Below, in pieces: positions 19,659 to 28,628 of a stretch of DNA of 64,000 nucleotides. Below the pieces are notes generated by a model. The model made no database searches. It saw only the letters and a list, made by a program, of their open reading frames with translations, and was not told the origin of the DNA. This DNA is from Carnobacterium_A sp047553015 (GTDB taxonomy: Bacteria > Bacillota > Bacilli > Lactobacillales > Carnobacteriaceae), in contig NZ_CP180212.1 in the NCBI RefSeq assembly GCF_047553015.1, positions 1,302,001 through 1,366,000 of the forward strand, in the 5' to 3' direction. The translations under genes were made by a program, and so were the position numbers. Positions within the stretch are counted from its first letter, which is position 1. The number at the start of each line of letters is the position of its first letter.

Positions 19659-20685
19659 ATTTATTTCCCTCCTTACGCTTTTTCCTAACACGCTTTTCTT
19701 TTTTCTTATTAACACTCTTAGATAGCACTACTTTTTTTTCTTCTTTCATCGCAAGACCGTATAAAGGCAAGTATTTAGAAGTAATGTCATTTGAAACTTC
19801 CAATATATGTATTGGTTGAAAAAAACGTTCAGAAAATTGTTCTTTTACTTTTTCCAAATTAGGAAAGTCTCCTGTTAAATAGATATCTGTTACTCCACTC
19901 TCACCGTTCATTACTGAATAACGATAGAATTCTAGTAATCTTTCTAAAACGTCAAGTGTTTCTGCAATTGCCTCTTCAAGTGATTCATAATCTTCGTTCC
20001 AAATCGGTTCACCATCTGAGTTTACATCCCATAATTCTATCAATCTAGTTAAACGCGATTGACGTGATAATTTAGGTAAATCTTCATTAAAAATCATAAT
20101 CGTATTATTTACTGTGCTCCATTGGAGTACCATCACATGTTTATTAGCAGCTAGTTGTAATTCACCTTGCTGCTTAATAATACGATACAAACATAGTGAT
20201 GAAATATCGGCAACAATAGGATTCAAAGAAACTTTTTGTAATAAGGATTCGTATTGCAGAATGATTTCTTGCGGGTAAAGCATCAAAAGAATAGTCTGTT
20301 CCTTATCACTAACTTCAAGTACCTCAAAATGAAAGCGTGTCTCTTTAAACGGAGAACGAATTGATTGTCCCATATGTAGAGCCACATAAGCTTTAATTTC
20401 TGAAAGTTCTAGTTGTATCGGCACTTTTTCTTCACGTACAATAACAAAATTATCTGGTAAAAGAATAGATGCTTGTGCATTTTTCCATTTTTTTTCAGTA
20501 ACTAACGCGTTCAATCGATTCTCAAGTAATGCAGGATCAATAATTCTCTCTTCATGAAGAATATCATTGTCAAATAAAATTTCGCTTTTTTCTAATACTT
20601 TACCAGAGTGAGCGTCTATCGCTAAATAACGGATGCGCCTTTCTAGGAATTCCAAATAAAGCAAGGGTTGTTTTTTGAATAACAT
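19651..20685 (-). CDS. pilM: Type IV pilus actin-like protein PilM
   Basis: Cytoplasmic actin-fold protein of 344 residues that binds the N-terminus of PilN and links the ATPase platform to the membrane complex. It opens LLYLEFLERRIRYLAID, matching the first phosphate loop region of PilM/FtsA-like folds, and contains VIVREEKVPIQ and the MLYPQEIILQYESLL segment expected in PilM. A Lys/Arg-rich tail (KKKEKRVRKKRKEG) ends the protein, which is unusual and may contact membrane lipids (inference). AGGAGAGGAGG precedes the ATG. Confidence 0.8.
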   Translation of the reverse strand: MLFKKQPLLYLEFLERRIRYLAIDAHSGKVLEKSEILFDNDILHEERIIDPALLENRLNALVTEKKWKNAQASILLPDNFVIVREEKVPIQLELSEIKAYVALHMGQSIRSPFKETRFHFEVLEVSDKEQTILLMLYPQEIILQYESLLQKVSLNPIVADISSLCLYRIIKQQGELQLAANKHVMVLQWSTVNNTIMIFNEDLPKLSRQSRLTRLIELWDVNSDGEPIWNEDYESLEEAIAETLDVLERLLEFYRYSVMNGESGVTDIYLTGDFPNLEKVKEQFSERFFQPIHILEVSNDITSKYLPLYGLAMKEEKKVVLSKSVNKKKEKRVRKKRKEGNKYV

Positions 20686-20728
20686 AGTGTTCCTCCTCTC
20701 CTATCTAAACAAAGGATAGTTGTTCTAC

Positions 20729-21484
20729 TCAATTGAAAAAAGTCAAATACCACTGAATCATCTTTTCTCCACAATAAAAAATAGTTAGTGCAGCAAGACC
20801 AATGTATGGACCAAAAGGAATGGTCATTTTACGATTGCCCCTTGTTATCTTCATCATAATCATGCCTATAATTGCTCCATAAAGTGTTGCTAAAAAAAAG
20901 AGTAGCAAAAATAAACGAGGCCCAAAAATAAAGCCTAATAAAGAAAAATACTTTAAATCGCCTGCACCCATTCCACCATTTGACAAAAAAATAATTGCAG
21001 ACACCAAGCAAAAAGCTAAGCTAGCTCCTACTAAAGAAATCCAAAGAGATGGTTGTGGATATAAAATACGCACTACTATAAATAAAGGTGTAAAAAATAA
21101 AAGCAACTTATTTGGAATTTTTCGGTAAGCGATATCAGATACTGTAATCGGAATAATAAGTGCAATTAACACTAGACCTAGTAATGTTTTTTCACTCCAA
21201 CCATACTGATAAAAGGTAATGGCTGCCAGTAAACCTGTTGCCAATTCCATAATCGGATAGAGCGATGAAATGTTCTCTTTACATTTTTTGCATCTGCCTC
21301 TTTGGTGCAAAAAAGACCAGACAGGAATCAATTCTTTCCAAGTCAATGTTCGTTGGCATGTATCACAATAGGAACGCGTTTGAGCAAATAACGTCCCATT
21401 CGGTACCCGTAACCCCACCACATTAAAAAAAGAACCGAAAACCACTCCATAGATAAAAAAAATAACTGTTACGACTGCATGCAT
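20729..21484 (-). CDS. pilD: Type IV prepilin peptidase PilD
   Basis: Membrane aspartyl protease that removes prepilin leader peptides and N-methylates the new amino terminus. The 251-residue protein has two zinc CxxC motifs, CDTC (about 39-42) and CKKC (about 64-67), so the methylase domain is intact. Catalytic aspartates appear in SDIAYRKIPN (about 116) and GAGDLKY (about 174). Eight membrane helices are apparent. The start is the ATG at 21484 with AGGAG 7 bases upstream; an upstream TTG falls in the hairpin that follows pilA. It must process the four prepilins in this operon. Confidence 0.93.
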   Translation of the reverse strand: MHAVVTVIFFIYGVVFGSFFNVVGLRVPNGTLFAQTRSYCDTCQRTLTWKELIPVWSFLHQRGRCKKCKENISSLYPIMELATGLLAAITFYQYGWSEKTLLGLVLIALIIPITVSDIAYRKIPNKLLLFFTPLFIVVRILYPQPSLWISLVGASLAFCLVSAIIFLSNGGMGAGDLKYFSLLGFIFGPRLFLLLFFLATLYGAIIGMIMMKITRGNRKMTIPFGPYIGLAALTIFYCGEKMIQWYLTFFN

Positions 21485-21504
21485 AAAAAAACTCCTAGTA
21501 AGCA

Positions 21505-21531
21505 AGAAAGACCCCTAAAAGGAGTCTTTCT
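21505..21531 (-). terminator. Attenuator hairpin after the major pilin gene
   Basis: On the minus strand AGAAAGACTCC pairs with the segment GGGGTCTTTCT across TTTTA, with one mismatch or G-U, followed by a moderately U-rich run. It lies 40 bases after the pilin stop and 21 bases before the peptidase ATG. A leaky terminator here would make pilin transcripts more abundant than the downstream peptidase and PilMNO messages. Confidence 0.65.
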
Positions 21532-21570
21532 ATGTATTTGAATGGGTGTAACACTATCCATTTATTGTTA

Positions 21571-21909
21571 TCAAGGGGTAGCTTCGTACTTCACTCCTGT
21601 ATCACCTGTTGTCTTAGTTACTTTCTCTGTAGTACCTTCAAAATCAGACTCTAAAAAACCTTTTGCCATTAATTGTGTAACCGTAACACCCTCTGGTCCA
21701 ATAGGTGTTTCTAAATCATATAATCGTGCAGCATCAATCACTAATTCTTTTTGCGATTCTTCTGTACTATCTGTAGCTTTTTGAACGACATTGCCAATCA
21801 ATGGAATGGATATCGCCACGATTACAGCTAAAATGGCAATAACTGCTAATAGCTCAATAAGTGTAAAGCCGCCTTCTTTTTTTACTAATTGTTTGATTTT
21901 ATTTCTCAT
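21571..21909 (-). CDS. pilA: Major type IV pilin, class III leader
   Basis: Probable main pilus subunit, a very small pilin of about 112 residues before processing. The leader MRNKIKQLVKKEGG is followed by the cut site G|FTLIELL, with Glu at mature position 5, and a 23-residue hydrophobic helix rich in Ala, Ile and Val. The C-terminal head is only about 75 residues and has no disulfide cysteines. The ATG at 21909 has GGGGGAAAAG upstream; the ATG five codons earlier has no ribosome site. Its place beside the peptidase and after PilC, with a hairpin downstream, marks it as the major subunit. Confidence 0.85.
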   Translation of the reverse strand: MRNKIKQLVKKEGGFTLIELLAVIAILAVIVAISIPLIGNVVQKATDSTEESQKELVIDAARLYDLETPIGPEGVTVTQLMAKGFLESDFEGTTEKVTKTTGDTGVKYEATP

Positions 21910-22028
21910 TCTCTTTTCCCCCATTTTCTTTTTTATACTAATTTTCGTTAAGATTTTTTTATATAAAAAGTATATTGCTCAATCATCATATAACACAGGT
22001 TGTATTTTTACAAGCCCTTTTACACTAA

Positions 22029-23234
22029 CTAATTAAAAGTTTCAAACATACTAAACATTGGCACAACAATTGATAGAACGATTACACCTACAACAACTGA
22101 AAGAAATATAATCATAATCGGTTCAATCAAGACTTGCAACTTGTCTGATGCTTCTTGAACTTCTTGATCATAGATTTCTGAAACTTTTTCTAGCATATCG
22201 TCTAACTCTCCACTCGTTTCTCCAACTTGAATCATTTGAATGATAAGTGGTGGGAAAAACCAATGATTTATCATTGATTTAGCTAATGATTCTCCATTTT
22301 CAACATCTTTTTGTGCTTGTAGCAACACATTCTCAACTACCCGGTTACCCACAACTTGACTGGTCACTTCAATAGCTTGCAAAATAGGAACTGAACTACC
22401 AATCAAAGAACTCAAAGTCTGAGTCATTCGAGCTAATAGTGTTTTTTGTAGAAAGTTTCCTAATACCGGTATTTTTAACTGCAAGACATCAAATACATAA
22501 GCAACTTGTTCTTTTTTACCGAGCTGAATAATAACCGCTATTAATACGCTAACCAGTAAAATCACAGCCCACCAATAACGTTGGAATAAAGTACTCATCT
22601 TCAATACCACTTGAGTAATCATTGGTAAATCGCTTCCCATTGAAGCAAACATATCGCCAAATATCGGAACAATGAAGACCAATAAAAACGTAGTAATAAA
22701 GAAAGCTAATACACTTACAACCAGCGGATAAGTCATGGCTGTTTTAATTTTCTGCTTGATTCGATGTTGTTTTTCATAATAATCTGCCATCTGTTTCAAG
22801 ACTTCTTCTAGACGTCCACTAACTTCTGCTGAGTGAATCATATGGATCAACAGATTAGGAAATATTTTTGGCTTTTTTTCCATTGCTTCAGACAAAGCAA
22901 CGCCTTCTCTTATTTCTTCAGCTACCTCTTCTAAAGCCTCTTTCAATGCTATATTAGTCGCTTGAACAGAAAGAAGATCTACAGCATCAACCAATAGAAT
23001 TCCAGCATTCATTAAAGAGGCAAACTGTCTTAAAAATACGACAAAGTCTTTTGATTTTAAAGAAGAACGAAAACTAATGTCTTTATTTAAAACCGTATTC
23101 AACTTATCTACTTCAAAGACAACCAAATCCATATGTTTAAGTTTATTGAGGGCTTCTTTTTTATTGCCACTATCTATTTTCCCTTTCAATAATTTTCCAT
23201 CTCTTGTTTTAGCTTTATAAGCGAAAACGGCCAT
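22029..23234 (-). CDS. pilC: Type IV pilus platform protein PilC
   Basis: Inner membrane platform protein (GspF/PilC family) on which PilB and PilT act. The 401 residues hold two homologous GspF domains (about 60-185 and 265-390) each followed by hydrophobic helices. It contains the conserved FVVFLRQFASLMNAGI near 65-80 and RMTQTLSSLIGSSVPI near 265. AAAGGAGGG precedes the ATG. It is 26 bases downstream of pilT. Confidence 0.9.
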   Translation of the reverse strand: MAVFAYKAKTRDGKLLKGKIDSGNKKEALNKLKHMDLVVFEVDKLNTVLNKDISFRSSLKSKDFVVFLRQFASLMNAGILLVDAVDLLSVQATNIALKEALEEVAEEIREGVALSEAMEKKPKIFPNLLIHMIHSAEVSGRLEEVLKQMADYYEKQHRIKQKIKTAMTYPLVVSVLAFFITTFLLVFIVPIFGDMFASMGSDLPMITQVVLKMSTLFQRYWWAVILLVSVLIAVIIQLGKKEQVAYVFDVLQLKIPVLGNFLQKTLLARMTQTLSSLIGSSVPILQAIEVTSQVVGNRVVENVLLQAQKDVENGESLAKSMINHWFFPPLIIQMIQVGETSGELDDMLEKVSEIYDQEVQEASDKLQVLIEPIMIIFLSVVVGVIVLSIVVPMFSMFETFN

Positions 23235-23260
23235 TATTTCCCTCCTTTTGGTTTTATACT

Positions 23261-24277
23261 TTATGGGTACAAATGGTGTCGATGAATTTTTCCATCTTCA
23301 ATAAGTTTAATTAGACTCATCTCCATCGTATGCATGCCTTGATCAACAGACGTTTGTAACACATTAGGAATTTGATGCATTTTTTCAGCCCTTATCATGT
23401 TTTTAATAGCTGGATTATTGATTAACATCTCTGTTGCTGCCACACGACCATCGCCTTTTTTATTCGGTAATAATCGCTGAGACAAAATACCTATTAAAAC
23501 ATTCGCTAGCATCAAACGGACTTGTTCCCTTTGTCCTGCTGGAAATACATCAATCATTCGTTCAATACTACCAGCTGCATCTGACGTATGCAATGTTCCT
23601 AGAACTAAATGTCCCGTTTCAGATGCCGTAATAGCCGTGGAGATGGTATCCATGTCACGTAATTCTCCTACAAAAATAATGTCAGGATCCTGGCGTAAAC
23701 TCGCTCGGAGTCCATTTTTAAATGATAGAGTATCTGATCCTACTTCTCTTTGTTCAATAATAGATTGCTTATGCTTATGTAAATATTCAATCGGATCTTC
23801 CAAAGTAATAATGTGTCGATTTATCGTTTGATTTACGTAGTCAATTAAAGCTGCTAAAGAAGTACTTTTCCCACTTCCAGTAGGACCAGTTACCAAAAAT
23901 AATCCGTGTGGTTGTTGGACTAATTTTTTAGTGATAGCCGGTAATTCTAAACTTTCTACACTAGGGATTTCATTTGAAATCATTCGGAATGCAAGTGAAA
24001 GAGTATTACGTTGATAAAACACGTTTACCCGAAAACGAGCAGTATCAGCTATTCCATAAGAAAAATCAATCTCTCTCTTTTGTTCGAGCGTCTCCCACCT
24101 TTCTGGAGTAAGAATCGTTTTAGCAAAGTTTTTTGTATCGTCTATTGTAAGATAGGCTAGTTTTTGGGGAATTAACTTCCCATTCACTCGAAACACTGGT
24201 GAAGACCCTACTACAAGATGAATATCAGAAGCTTTTTTTTTATAGGCATCGATTAATAGTGTATTTAATTGTTCCAT
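23261..24277 (-). CDS. pilT: Type IV pilus retraction ATPase PilT
   Basis: Hexameric ATPase that depolymerises pili and drives twitching or DNA uptake. The 338-residue protein has the N-terminal PAS-like domain (ASDIHL near 18), Walker A GPTGSGKSTS (about 132-141), the Asp box EDPIEYLH, Walker B-like DIIFVGELRD, the His box GHLVLGTLHT, and a C-terminal segment close to the PilT AIRNLIRE motif (PAIKNMIRAEK). The latter separates PilT from PilB. I chose the ATG at 24277 because AAGGAGG lies 8 bases upstream inside the end of pilB. Retraction ability is unusual for lactic acid bacteria. Confidence 0.92.
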   Translation of the reverse strand: MEQLNTLLIDAYKKKASDIHLVVGSSPVFRVNGKLIPQKLAYLTIDDTKNFAKTILTPERWETLEQKREIDFSYGIADTARFRVNVFYQRNTLSLAFRMISNEIPSVESLELPAITKKLVQQPHGLFLVTGPTGSGKSTSLAALIDYVNQTINRHIITLEDPIEYLHKHKQSIIEQREVGSDTLSFKNGLRASLRQDPDIIFVGELRDMDTISTAITASETGHLVLGTLHTSDAAGSIERMIDVFPAGQREQVRLMLANVLIGILSQRLLPNKKGDGRVAATEMLINNPAIKNMIRAEKMHQIPNVLQTSVDQGMHTMEMSLIKLIEDGKIHRHHLYP

Positions 24278-24290
24278 GATCAATGCCTCC

Positions 24291-25916
24291 TTATTCATTA
24301 ATTGAAGCAACCCGTAAAACTTCTTCTAGAGTTGTCTTTCCGGCTTTTACTTTTATTAATCCATCATCAACTAATAAACGAACACCTTGTTCTTTAATGT
24401 GTTGTTTAATTTCTTGAATGGAAGCCTTATTCATCATCAATTCTTTTATCTCATCTGTTATCACAATGAGTTCATGAATAGCCATTCGTCCACGATAGCC
24501 CGTATGACGGCAAACATCACATCCTTTAGCGAACGTAATTGTATCGATTGTTTGACCGCGTCTTTCAAAAATTTCTTTCTCGACTAACGTGGCTTCTCTT
24601 GTCTGTGCACAGTCTTTACAGATGGTCTTGACCAGACGTTGTGCTACAACTCCGCTTATTGCAGATACAATCAAGTACGATTCGATTCCCATATCTAGTA
24701 AACGAGGAATGCTTTCAATGGCACTATTAGTGTGTAGCGTACTAAACACTAAGTGACCCGTTAAAGCTGCTCTCACACTATTTTCAGCTGTTTCTTTGTC
24801 TCTTATTTCTCCAACCATAATGATATTCGGGTCTTGACGTAAGACTGAACGTAATCCTTGAGCAAATGTCAGCCCAATTTGTGTATTAACCTGAACTTGA
24901 TTTATACCCTCAATTTGGTATTCAACCGGATCTTCGATGGTGATGATGTTGCTTTCAGGATGGTTTAGTTCATTGATGGAACCATAAAGAGTCGACGTTT
25001 TTCCAGAACCTGTAGGACCCGTTAGCAGTATTAGTCCTGAAGGTTGGGCGATTAATTTTTGATAATCCAATAATATATCTTTTTCTAAGCCGATATCTTC
25101 TACTTTTCGAAACATATTAGAAATATCTAAAATACGCATGACAACTTTCTCACCAAAAATAGTCGGCAAAGTTGATACTCTCAAATTCACTCTTTTCCCC
25201 AAGGCATTCGTACTAATTCGGCCGTCTTGAGGCAGACGAGTCTCCGTAACATCTAATCCAGCGATTATTTTGATGCGAGCAACCAGGGAATTCATCAAAG
25301 ATTTCGGTAAAGGACGCTCATTACGAAGTAAACCGTCTACACGGTATCTAACGGAAACGTGTCGTTCCGTTTGATCTAAGTGAATATCTGACGCACGTAG
25401 AGATACACCTGTTTCTAATAATTGATTGAAAATTCTTACAGCAGGAGCATCTTCACCTTCAATATGGTCAACATTTATTTCTTTTGAATCGTATAACCGG
25501 CTAATCGTTTGCAGCAAATCATCTTGTGTTGCTATGACTGGTTGGACAACGTAACCAGTAGAAAACTCTATTTCTTCTATAGCATAAAAGTCTAATGGAT
25601 CATTCATCGCTACAATTAAACGAGTATTCTCTTTTTTAATCGGAAGTACTAGTTTTGAACGTGCAAAATCTTTTGTTACTAAGTCTAGCACAGAAGGGTC
25701 AATTGGGTATTGATACAATGAAACACTTTCTAGCTTTAGCTTAATTTCTAAAGCATCTAATAACTGTTTCTCCGTGATATATCCTTGATCAACTAATAAA
25801 TTACCCAGTTTTTGGTCCTTTTTTTTCATGCTGATTGCTTCCATAATTTGCAATTCTGTTACAAGCCCTGCTTCTTTCAGCAAATCTCCTAATTTTTTCT
25901 TCTCGAATTTTGCCAC
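24291..25916 (-). CDS. pilB: Type IV pilus extension ATPase PilB
   Basis: Assembly ATPase of 541 residues. Two MshEN-like helical repeats lie in the first 55 residues (KKLGDLLKEAGLVTE and QKLGNLLVDQGYITE); such repeats bind cyclic di-GMP in MshE-type ATPases, though here the key Arg is Lys. Walker A GPTGSGKTST is near 300, the Asp box ITIEDPVEYQ follows, and the zinc-binding CKDC (about 433) and CDVC (about 466) are present as in GspE/PilB. The start is GTG, with GAAAGGTG 7 bases upstream. It is 17 bases after the large prepilin-like gene. Confidence 0.92.
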   Translation of the reverse strand: MAKFEKKKLGDLLKEAGLVTELQIMEAISMKKKDQKLGNLLVDQGYITEKQLLDALEIKLKLESVSLYQYPIDPSVLDLVTKDFARSKLVLPIKKENTRLIVAMNDPLDFYAIEEIEFSTGYVVQPVIATQDDLLQTISRLYDSKEINVDHIEGEDAPAVRIFNQLLETGVSLRASDIHLDQTERHVSVRYRVDGLLRNERPLPKSLMNSLVARIKIIAGLDVTETRLPQDGRISTNALGKRVNLRVSTLPTIFGEKVVMRILDISNMFRKVEDIGLEKDILLDYQKLIAQPSGLILLTGPTGSGKTSTLYGSINELNHPESNIITIEDPVEYQIEGINQVQVNTQIGLTFAQGLRSVLRQDPNIIMVGEIRDKETAENSVRAALTGHLVFSTLHTNSAIESIPRLLDMGIESYLIVSAISGVVAQRLVKTICKDCAQTREATLVEKEIFERRGQTIDTITFAKGCDVCRHTGYRGRMAIHELIVITDEIKELMMNKASIQEIKQHIKEQGVRLLVDDGLIKVKAGKTTLEEVLRVASINE

Positions 25917-25933
25917 ATTCTCGCACCTTTCTA

Positions 25934-27487
25934 CTAGTCTTCGATGATGACTCCTGAATTTATAATATCCTCTGGATTTGGATCAGTAACGGGTCTTGAT
26001 GAACCGAAAGGAAATCCTGTTGTGTCAATTTTTGCATATGTTAATCTTGCATTGCCACCAAAAGTAAACGTATTTGCAATGACCGTACCATTTAATTCAT
26101 AACTACCACTTAAACTAACAGCTGCATTAGGGGCAATAACAACCATATTGGAAGGCTGTCCAGGGTTACTACCATCGTAATAAACAAATTTATTATCCGT
26201 CAGCACTACCCCATTTATTGTTGTGTTTCCCATTTGAACAGCATTATTATTTCCTATAGCTAAAATATTAGCATTCATTTTGTTAATATGAGTAAAATTA
26301 GGTGAAGATCCCTTGTAAATAAACGATAGTTGATTGCTTGTTCCTGGAACATTAATTTCTGATTTTTGGCTAAATTTAACCTGATTTTTTATTACTAATG
26401 TAATACTTCCTTCTCCAATAATATCAAGCTTGCCATTCGTAACCGCTAAATCATCTACTAAAATGGTGTGATTTCCTCCCATTGGATCAATTTCTAATAG
26501 TTTATCTTGAGCAACAATTATTTTAGTGAAATAAATATTATTATTAACCTCAAGTTTATATGAGCTGAATACATAATTGTCCACAAAAAGATTTCCGTTA
26601 TCTTGAACTTTATAAGTATTCCCATTGTTATTTTCCAAGGTTTTATCTGGTAAGACTTTAAAGTCTGCTGGATTGTATATAATTTCTTTAGCTTGATTTA
26701 ATAGACTTTGATACGCTCCAAAATTGATAGCTTGCTCTCTGGCTATATGATTTTTGAGCCAATTCCCATTATTTTCTCTAATGATTAAGTTTTTAGCAGC
26801 TACTGGAGTTAATTCGCTTGGGTAATGTAATTTTGTTTCAATAAACTTTGGATTTCCAGAAATCTTAATTGAACCACTTTCTATTGAATTGGTATGGATA
26901 TCTCCAACCAATTTACTGCTTCCGAAAATATCAATCGTTTTTGTGCCATCATTGCTTTGTCCCAATCCTTGAGTCATTAATGCTGCGTTATCTAGGATTT
27001 CAGGCAATCCTCCACCGCTAGTTGTTTTTTCGACCCATGTAGTAGTAAGTTGTTTTTTTACGGTTCTTTCTTTTCCATCTATCGAGCCAGTAGAATAGAT
27101 AGTGTATTTTTGTGGATTCTCTTCATTTATTTGAATTTTTGCTGTAGGCTCACTCCCAAATTGCGAGTCAAAATTAACAGTAGAGTCTCCATTCTTTGAA
27201 GCTAAAATGGCCGAAACTTGATTATAAAATGAATCTCGCGTTTGATTATTATCATACGCACGTAATACCTCATTTTGGATTTCATCATACGCTGCAGTTG
27301 CTCCTGCCTCAGCTATATAATAGGCCGAAGTAGCATCACGATTAGCCCCACTCAATCGATAAGTCCCAACTGTCAAGGCTCCAATCGAAAGACTCAATAT
27401 AGACAACACTGAAAGGACCATCAACGTTAAAACTAGGCCACTGCCTTCTTCTTTTTTTAAGAGATGCTTAATTTTCACCTCATTCAC
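25934..27487 (-). CDS. Large PilX-like prepilin with adhesin-type head
   Basis: Probable minor pilin or tip protein of 517 residues, much longer than ordinary pilins. The leader is MNEVKIKHLLKKEEGSG, followed by LVLTLMVLSVLSILSLSIGA, a pilin-like helix lacking the Glu at position 5 and having Leu after the Gly, as in PilX/GspK-type subunits. The YYIAEAGATAAYDE motif near 60-73 is typical of PilX N-domains. The rest resembles a right-handed beta-helix rich in Asn, Gly and Ser with repeats like VVLTDNKFVYYDG. It ends with Pro/Asp residues. It abuts the preceding prepilin gene by one base and precedes pilB. Confidence 0.75.
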   Translation of the reverse strand: MNEVKIKHLLKKEEGSGLVLTLMVLSVLSILSLSIGALTVGTYRLSGANRDATSAYYIAEAGATAAYDEIQNEVLRAYDNNQTRDSFYNQVSAILASKNGDSTVNFDSQFGSEPTAKIQINEENPQKYTIYSTGSIDGKERTVKKQLTTTWVEKTTSGGGLPEILDNAALMTQGLGQSNDGTKTIDIFGSSKLVGDIHTNSIESGSIKISGNPKFIETKLHYPSELTPVAAKNLIIRENNGNWLKNHIAREQAINFGAYQSLLNQAKEIIYNPADFKVLPDKTLENNNGNTYKVQDNGNLFVDNYVFSSYKLEVNNNIYFTKIIVAQDKLLEIDPMGGNHTILVDDLAVTNGKLDIIGEGSITLVIKNQVKFSQKSEINVPGTSNQLSFIYKGSSPNFTHINKMNANILAIGNNNAVQMGNTTINGVVLTDNKFVYYDGSNPGQPSNMVVIAPNAAVSLSGSYELNGTVIANTFTFGGNARLTYAKIDTTGFPFGSSRPVTDPNPEDIINSGVIIED

Positions 27488-27979
27488 TCACTCTCTAAAA
27501 TAAATAGTGGTTTGGTATTCTTTTGACTGGCTATTATTTTTTGATAGACTTTTCAATAAAACTGTTGCGCTCTTAGTATCAGGTTCAAGAGTGACAATAA
27601 AATCGGCAACATCTTCTGCTAAAATCTGATTATTATTTTTCAATAGTTGCGAGTCTTGCTGACTAAAAACTACACTATCATCAATCAAAAGAACATCCTT
27701 AGACTCTGTCACCTCTATAGTAGCAAATGGCTTGCTGCGAATCTCTTTAGATATAACAGATAAGGTGTAGGCAAAATCATTTGACTGGATAGCAGAGCTT
27801 GATTGAGTCAGGTATTGTTTTTGTCCAAACATATGTACCGCTCCTGCTAAAGATATCACCACTGAAAGTAAGAGGATACTGGCTAATAACTCTATGAGAG
27901 TCATTCCAGATTCATCTCTCAACTTAATTTTCCCTTTCTTCTCCTGTATCAAATGAAAGACGTGTTTCCATTTTCGCAT
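27488..27979 (-). CDS. Minor prepilin, class III leader
   Basis: Pilin-like protein of 163 residues. A basic leader ends in RDESG, then MTLIELLASILLLSVVISLAG forms the hydrophobic stretch with Glu at position 5 and Met at position 1 of the mature form. The head shows a PilW/GspJ-like pattern (KEIRSKPFATIEV, then YFRE at the end). AAGGAGGGG precedes the ATG. It overlaps the preceding prepilin gene by 56 bases, an unusually long overlap for coupled genes. It likely builds the tip complex with its neighbours. Confidence 0.8.
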   Translation of the reverse strand: MRKWKHVFHLIQEKKGKIKLRDESGMTLIELLASILLLSVVISLAGAVHMFGQKQYLTQSSSAIQSNDFAYTLSVISKEIRSKPFATIEVTESKDVLLIDDSVVFSQQDSQLLKNNNQILAEDVADFIVTLEPDTKSATVLLKSLSKNNSQSKEYQTTIYFRE

Positions 27980-28349
27980 ATATTTTCCCCTCCTTAAGAA
28001 CCGTTATTGTTCCCGTGTAGAGAGTATCTTCTGGATTTTTTAAAACTTTTGATTGAACTTCAAAACCAGAATTAATCTGAGCATTTTCGTTCTCAATTAG
28101 TCTCAATGACTCTTCTAAACTTTTGGTCTTTGAGTAATAGGTCAATAATTCGATAGCTTCTTGTGCAATAAATGTTGCTTCATTTGTATTATCAATCTGA
28201 TTATTTGTTTTACCCGCTTGGATAAAAAAAGACATAAACGTCGTGACAATTAATGACAGGAGTAAAATAGAAGCCAAAAGTTCCACAAGAGTCATTCCTG
28301 CTTCTTCTGAAAAAAAGACAGTCATCTGTTTTTTATACCAATTTTTCAT
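27924..28349 (-). CDS. Minor prepilin, first gene of the pilus operon
   Basis: Pilin-like protein of 141 residues beginning the operon. The leader ends EEAG, followed by MTLVELLASILLLSLIVTTF with Glu at mature position 5. The body has the IAQEAIELLTYYSK helix seen in PilV/GspI-type minor subunits. AAAAGGAAG precedes the ATG. It overlaps the next prepilin. Upstream on the minus strand a TATATT lies 24 bases before the ribosome site but no convincing -35 is visible, so the promoter may need an activator or alternative sigma factor. Confidence 0.8.
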   Translation of the reverse strand: MKNWYKKQMTVFFSEEAGMTLVELLASILLLSLIVTTFMSFFIQAGKTNNQIDNTNEATFIAQEAIELLTYYSKTKSLEESLRLIENENAQINSGFEVQSKVLKNPEDTLYTGTITVLKEGKIYAKMETRLSFDTGEEREN

Positions 28350-28504
28350 AATTTTCTTCCTTTTTTAAAATATAGTTCTATCATTGTTTTAATTTAAACA
28401 TTTACGAATAAACACTGTAAAACAAGCGTTATGCGTTACTAAATACTATACACCACTTAACTAAAAAAAACAGCGAAATGATAAATAAATTTTTCTACAA
28501 AAAA

Positions 28505-28527
28505 AGAACTAGCTTTCATACTAGTCC
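28505..28527 (-). terminator. Terminator before the pilus operon
   Basis: On the minus strand GGACTAG pairs with CTAGTTC, with one G-U pair, followed by TCTTTTTTT. It ends the transcript of the small gene cluster at 28629-29724. The 28350-28628 gap holds this hairpin and one copy of an 11-bp repeat. Confidence 0.7.
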
Positions 28528-28615
28528 TCAAATCTACTAATTATTTTATAATCTCAGCTTATCATTAAACCAAGAAGACATCTAGAAATATATACTATTT
28601 GTTTGAACTAGTTCG

Positions 28616-28626
28616 CAGTTTGGTTC
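28616..28626 (-). repeat. Copy 1 of 11-bp direct repeat (GAACCAAACTG)
   Basis: Identical 11-mer found three times (also 28935-28945 and 29802-29812), always on the same strand, lying just after the stop codons of the 86- and 71-residue genes and upstream of the 194-residue gene. The flanks of copies 1 and 3 are also alike (followed by GCGAACTA or AGAACTAA). Confidence 0.7.
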
Positions 28627-28628
28627 GC

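Noticed and set aside
28403..28410. TACGAATA, identical to the streptococcal ComX cin-box, in front of the pilus operon
   Set aside because: It lies on the plus strand while the operon is on the minus strand, and no -25 T-run of the right kind follows. Probably chance in AT-rich DNA.
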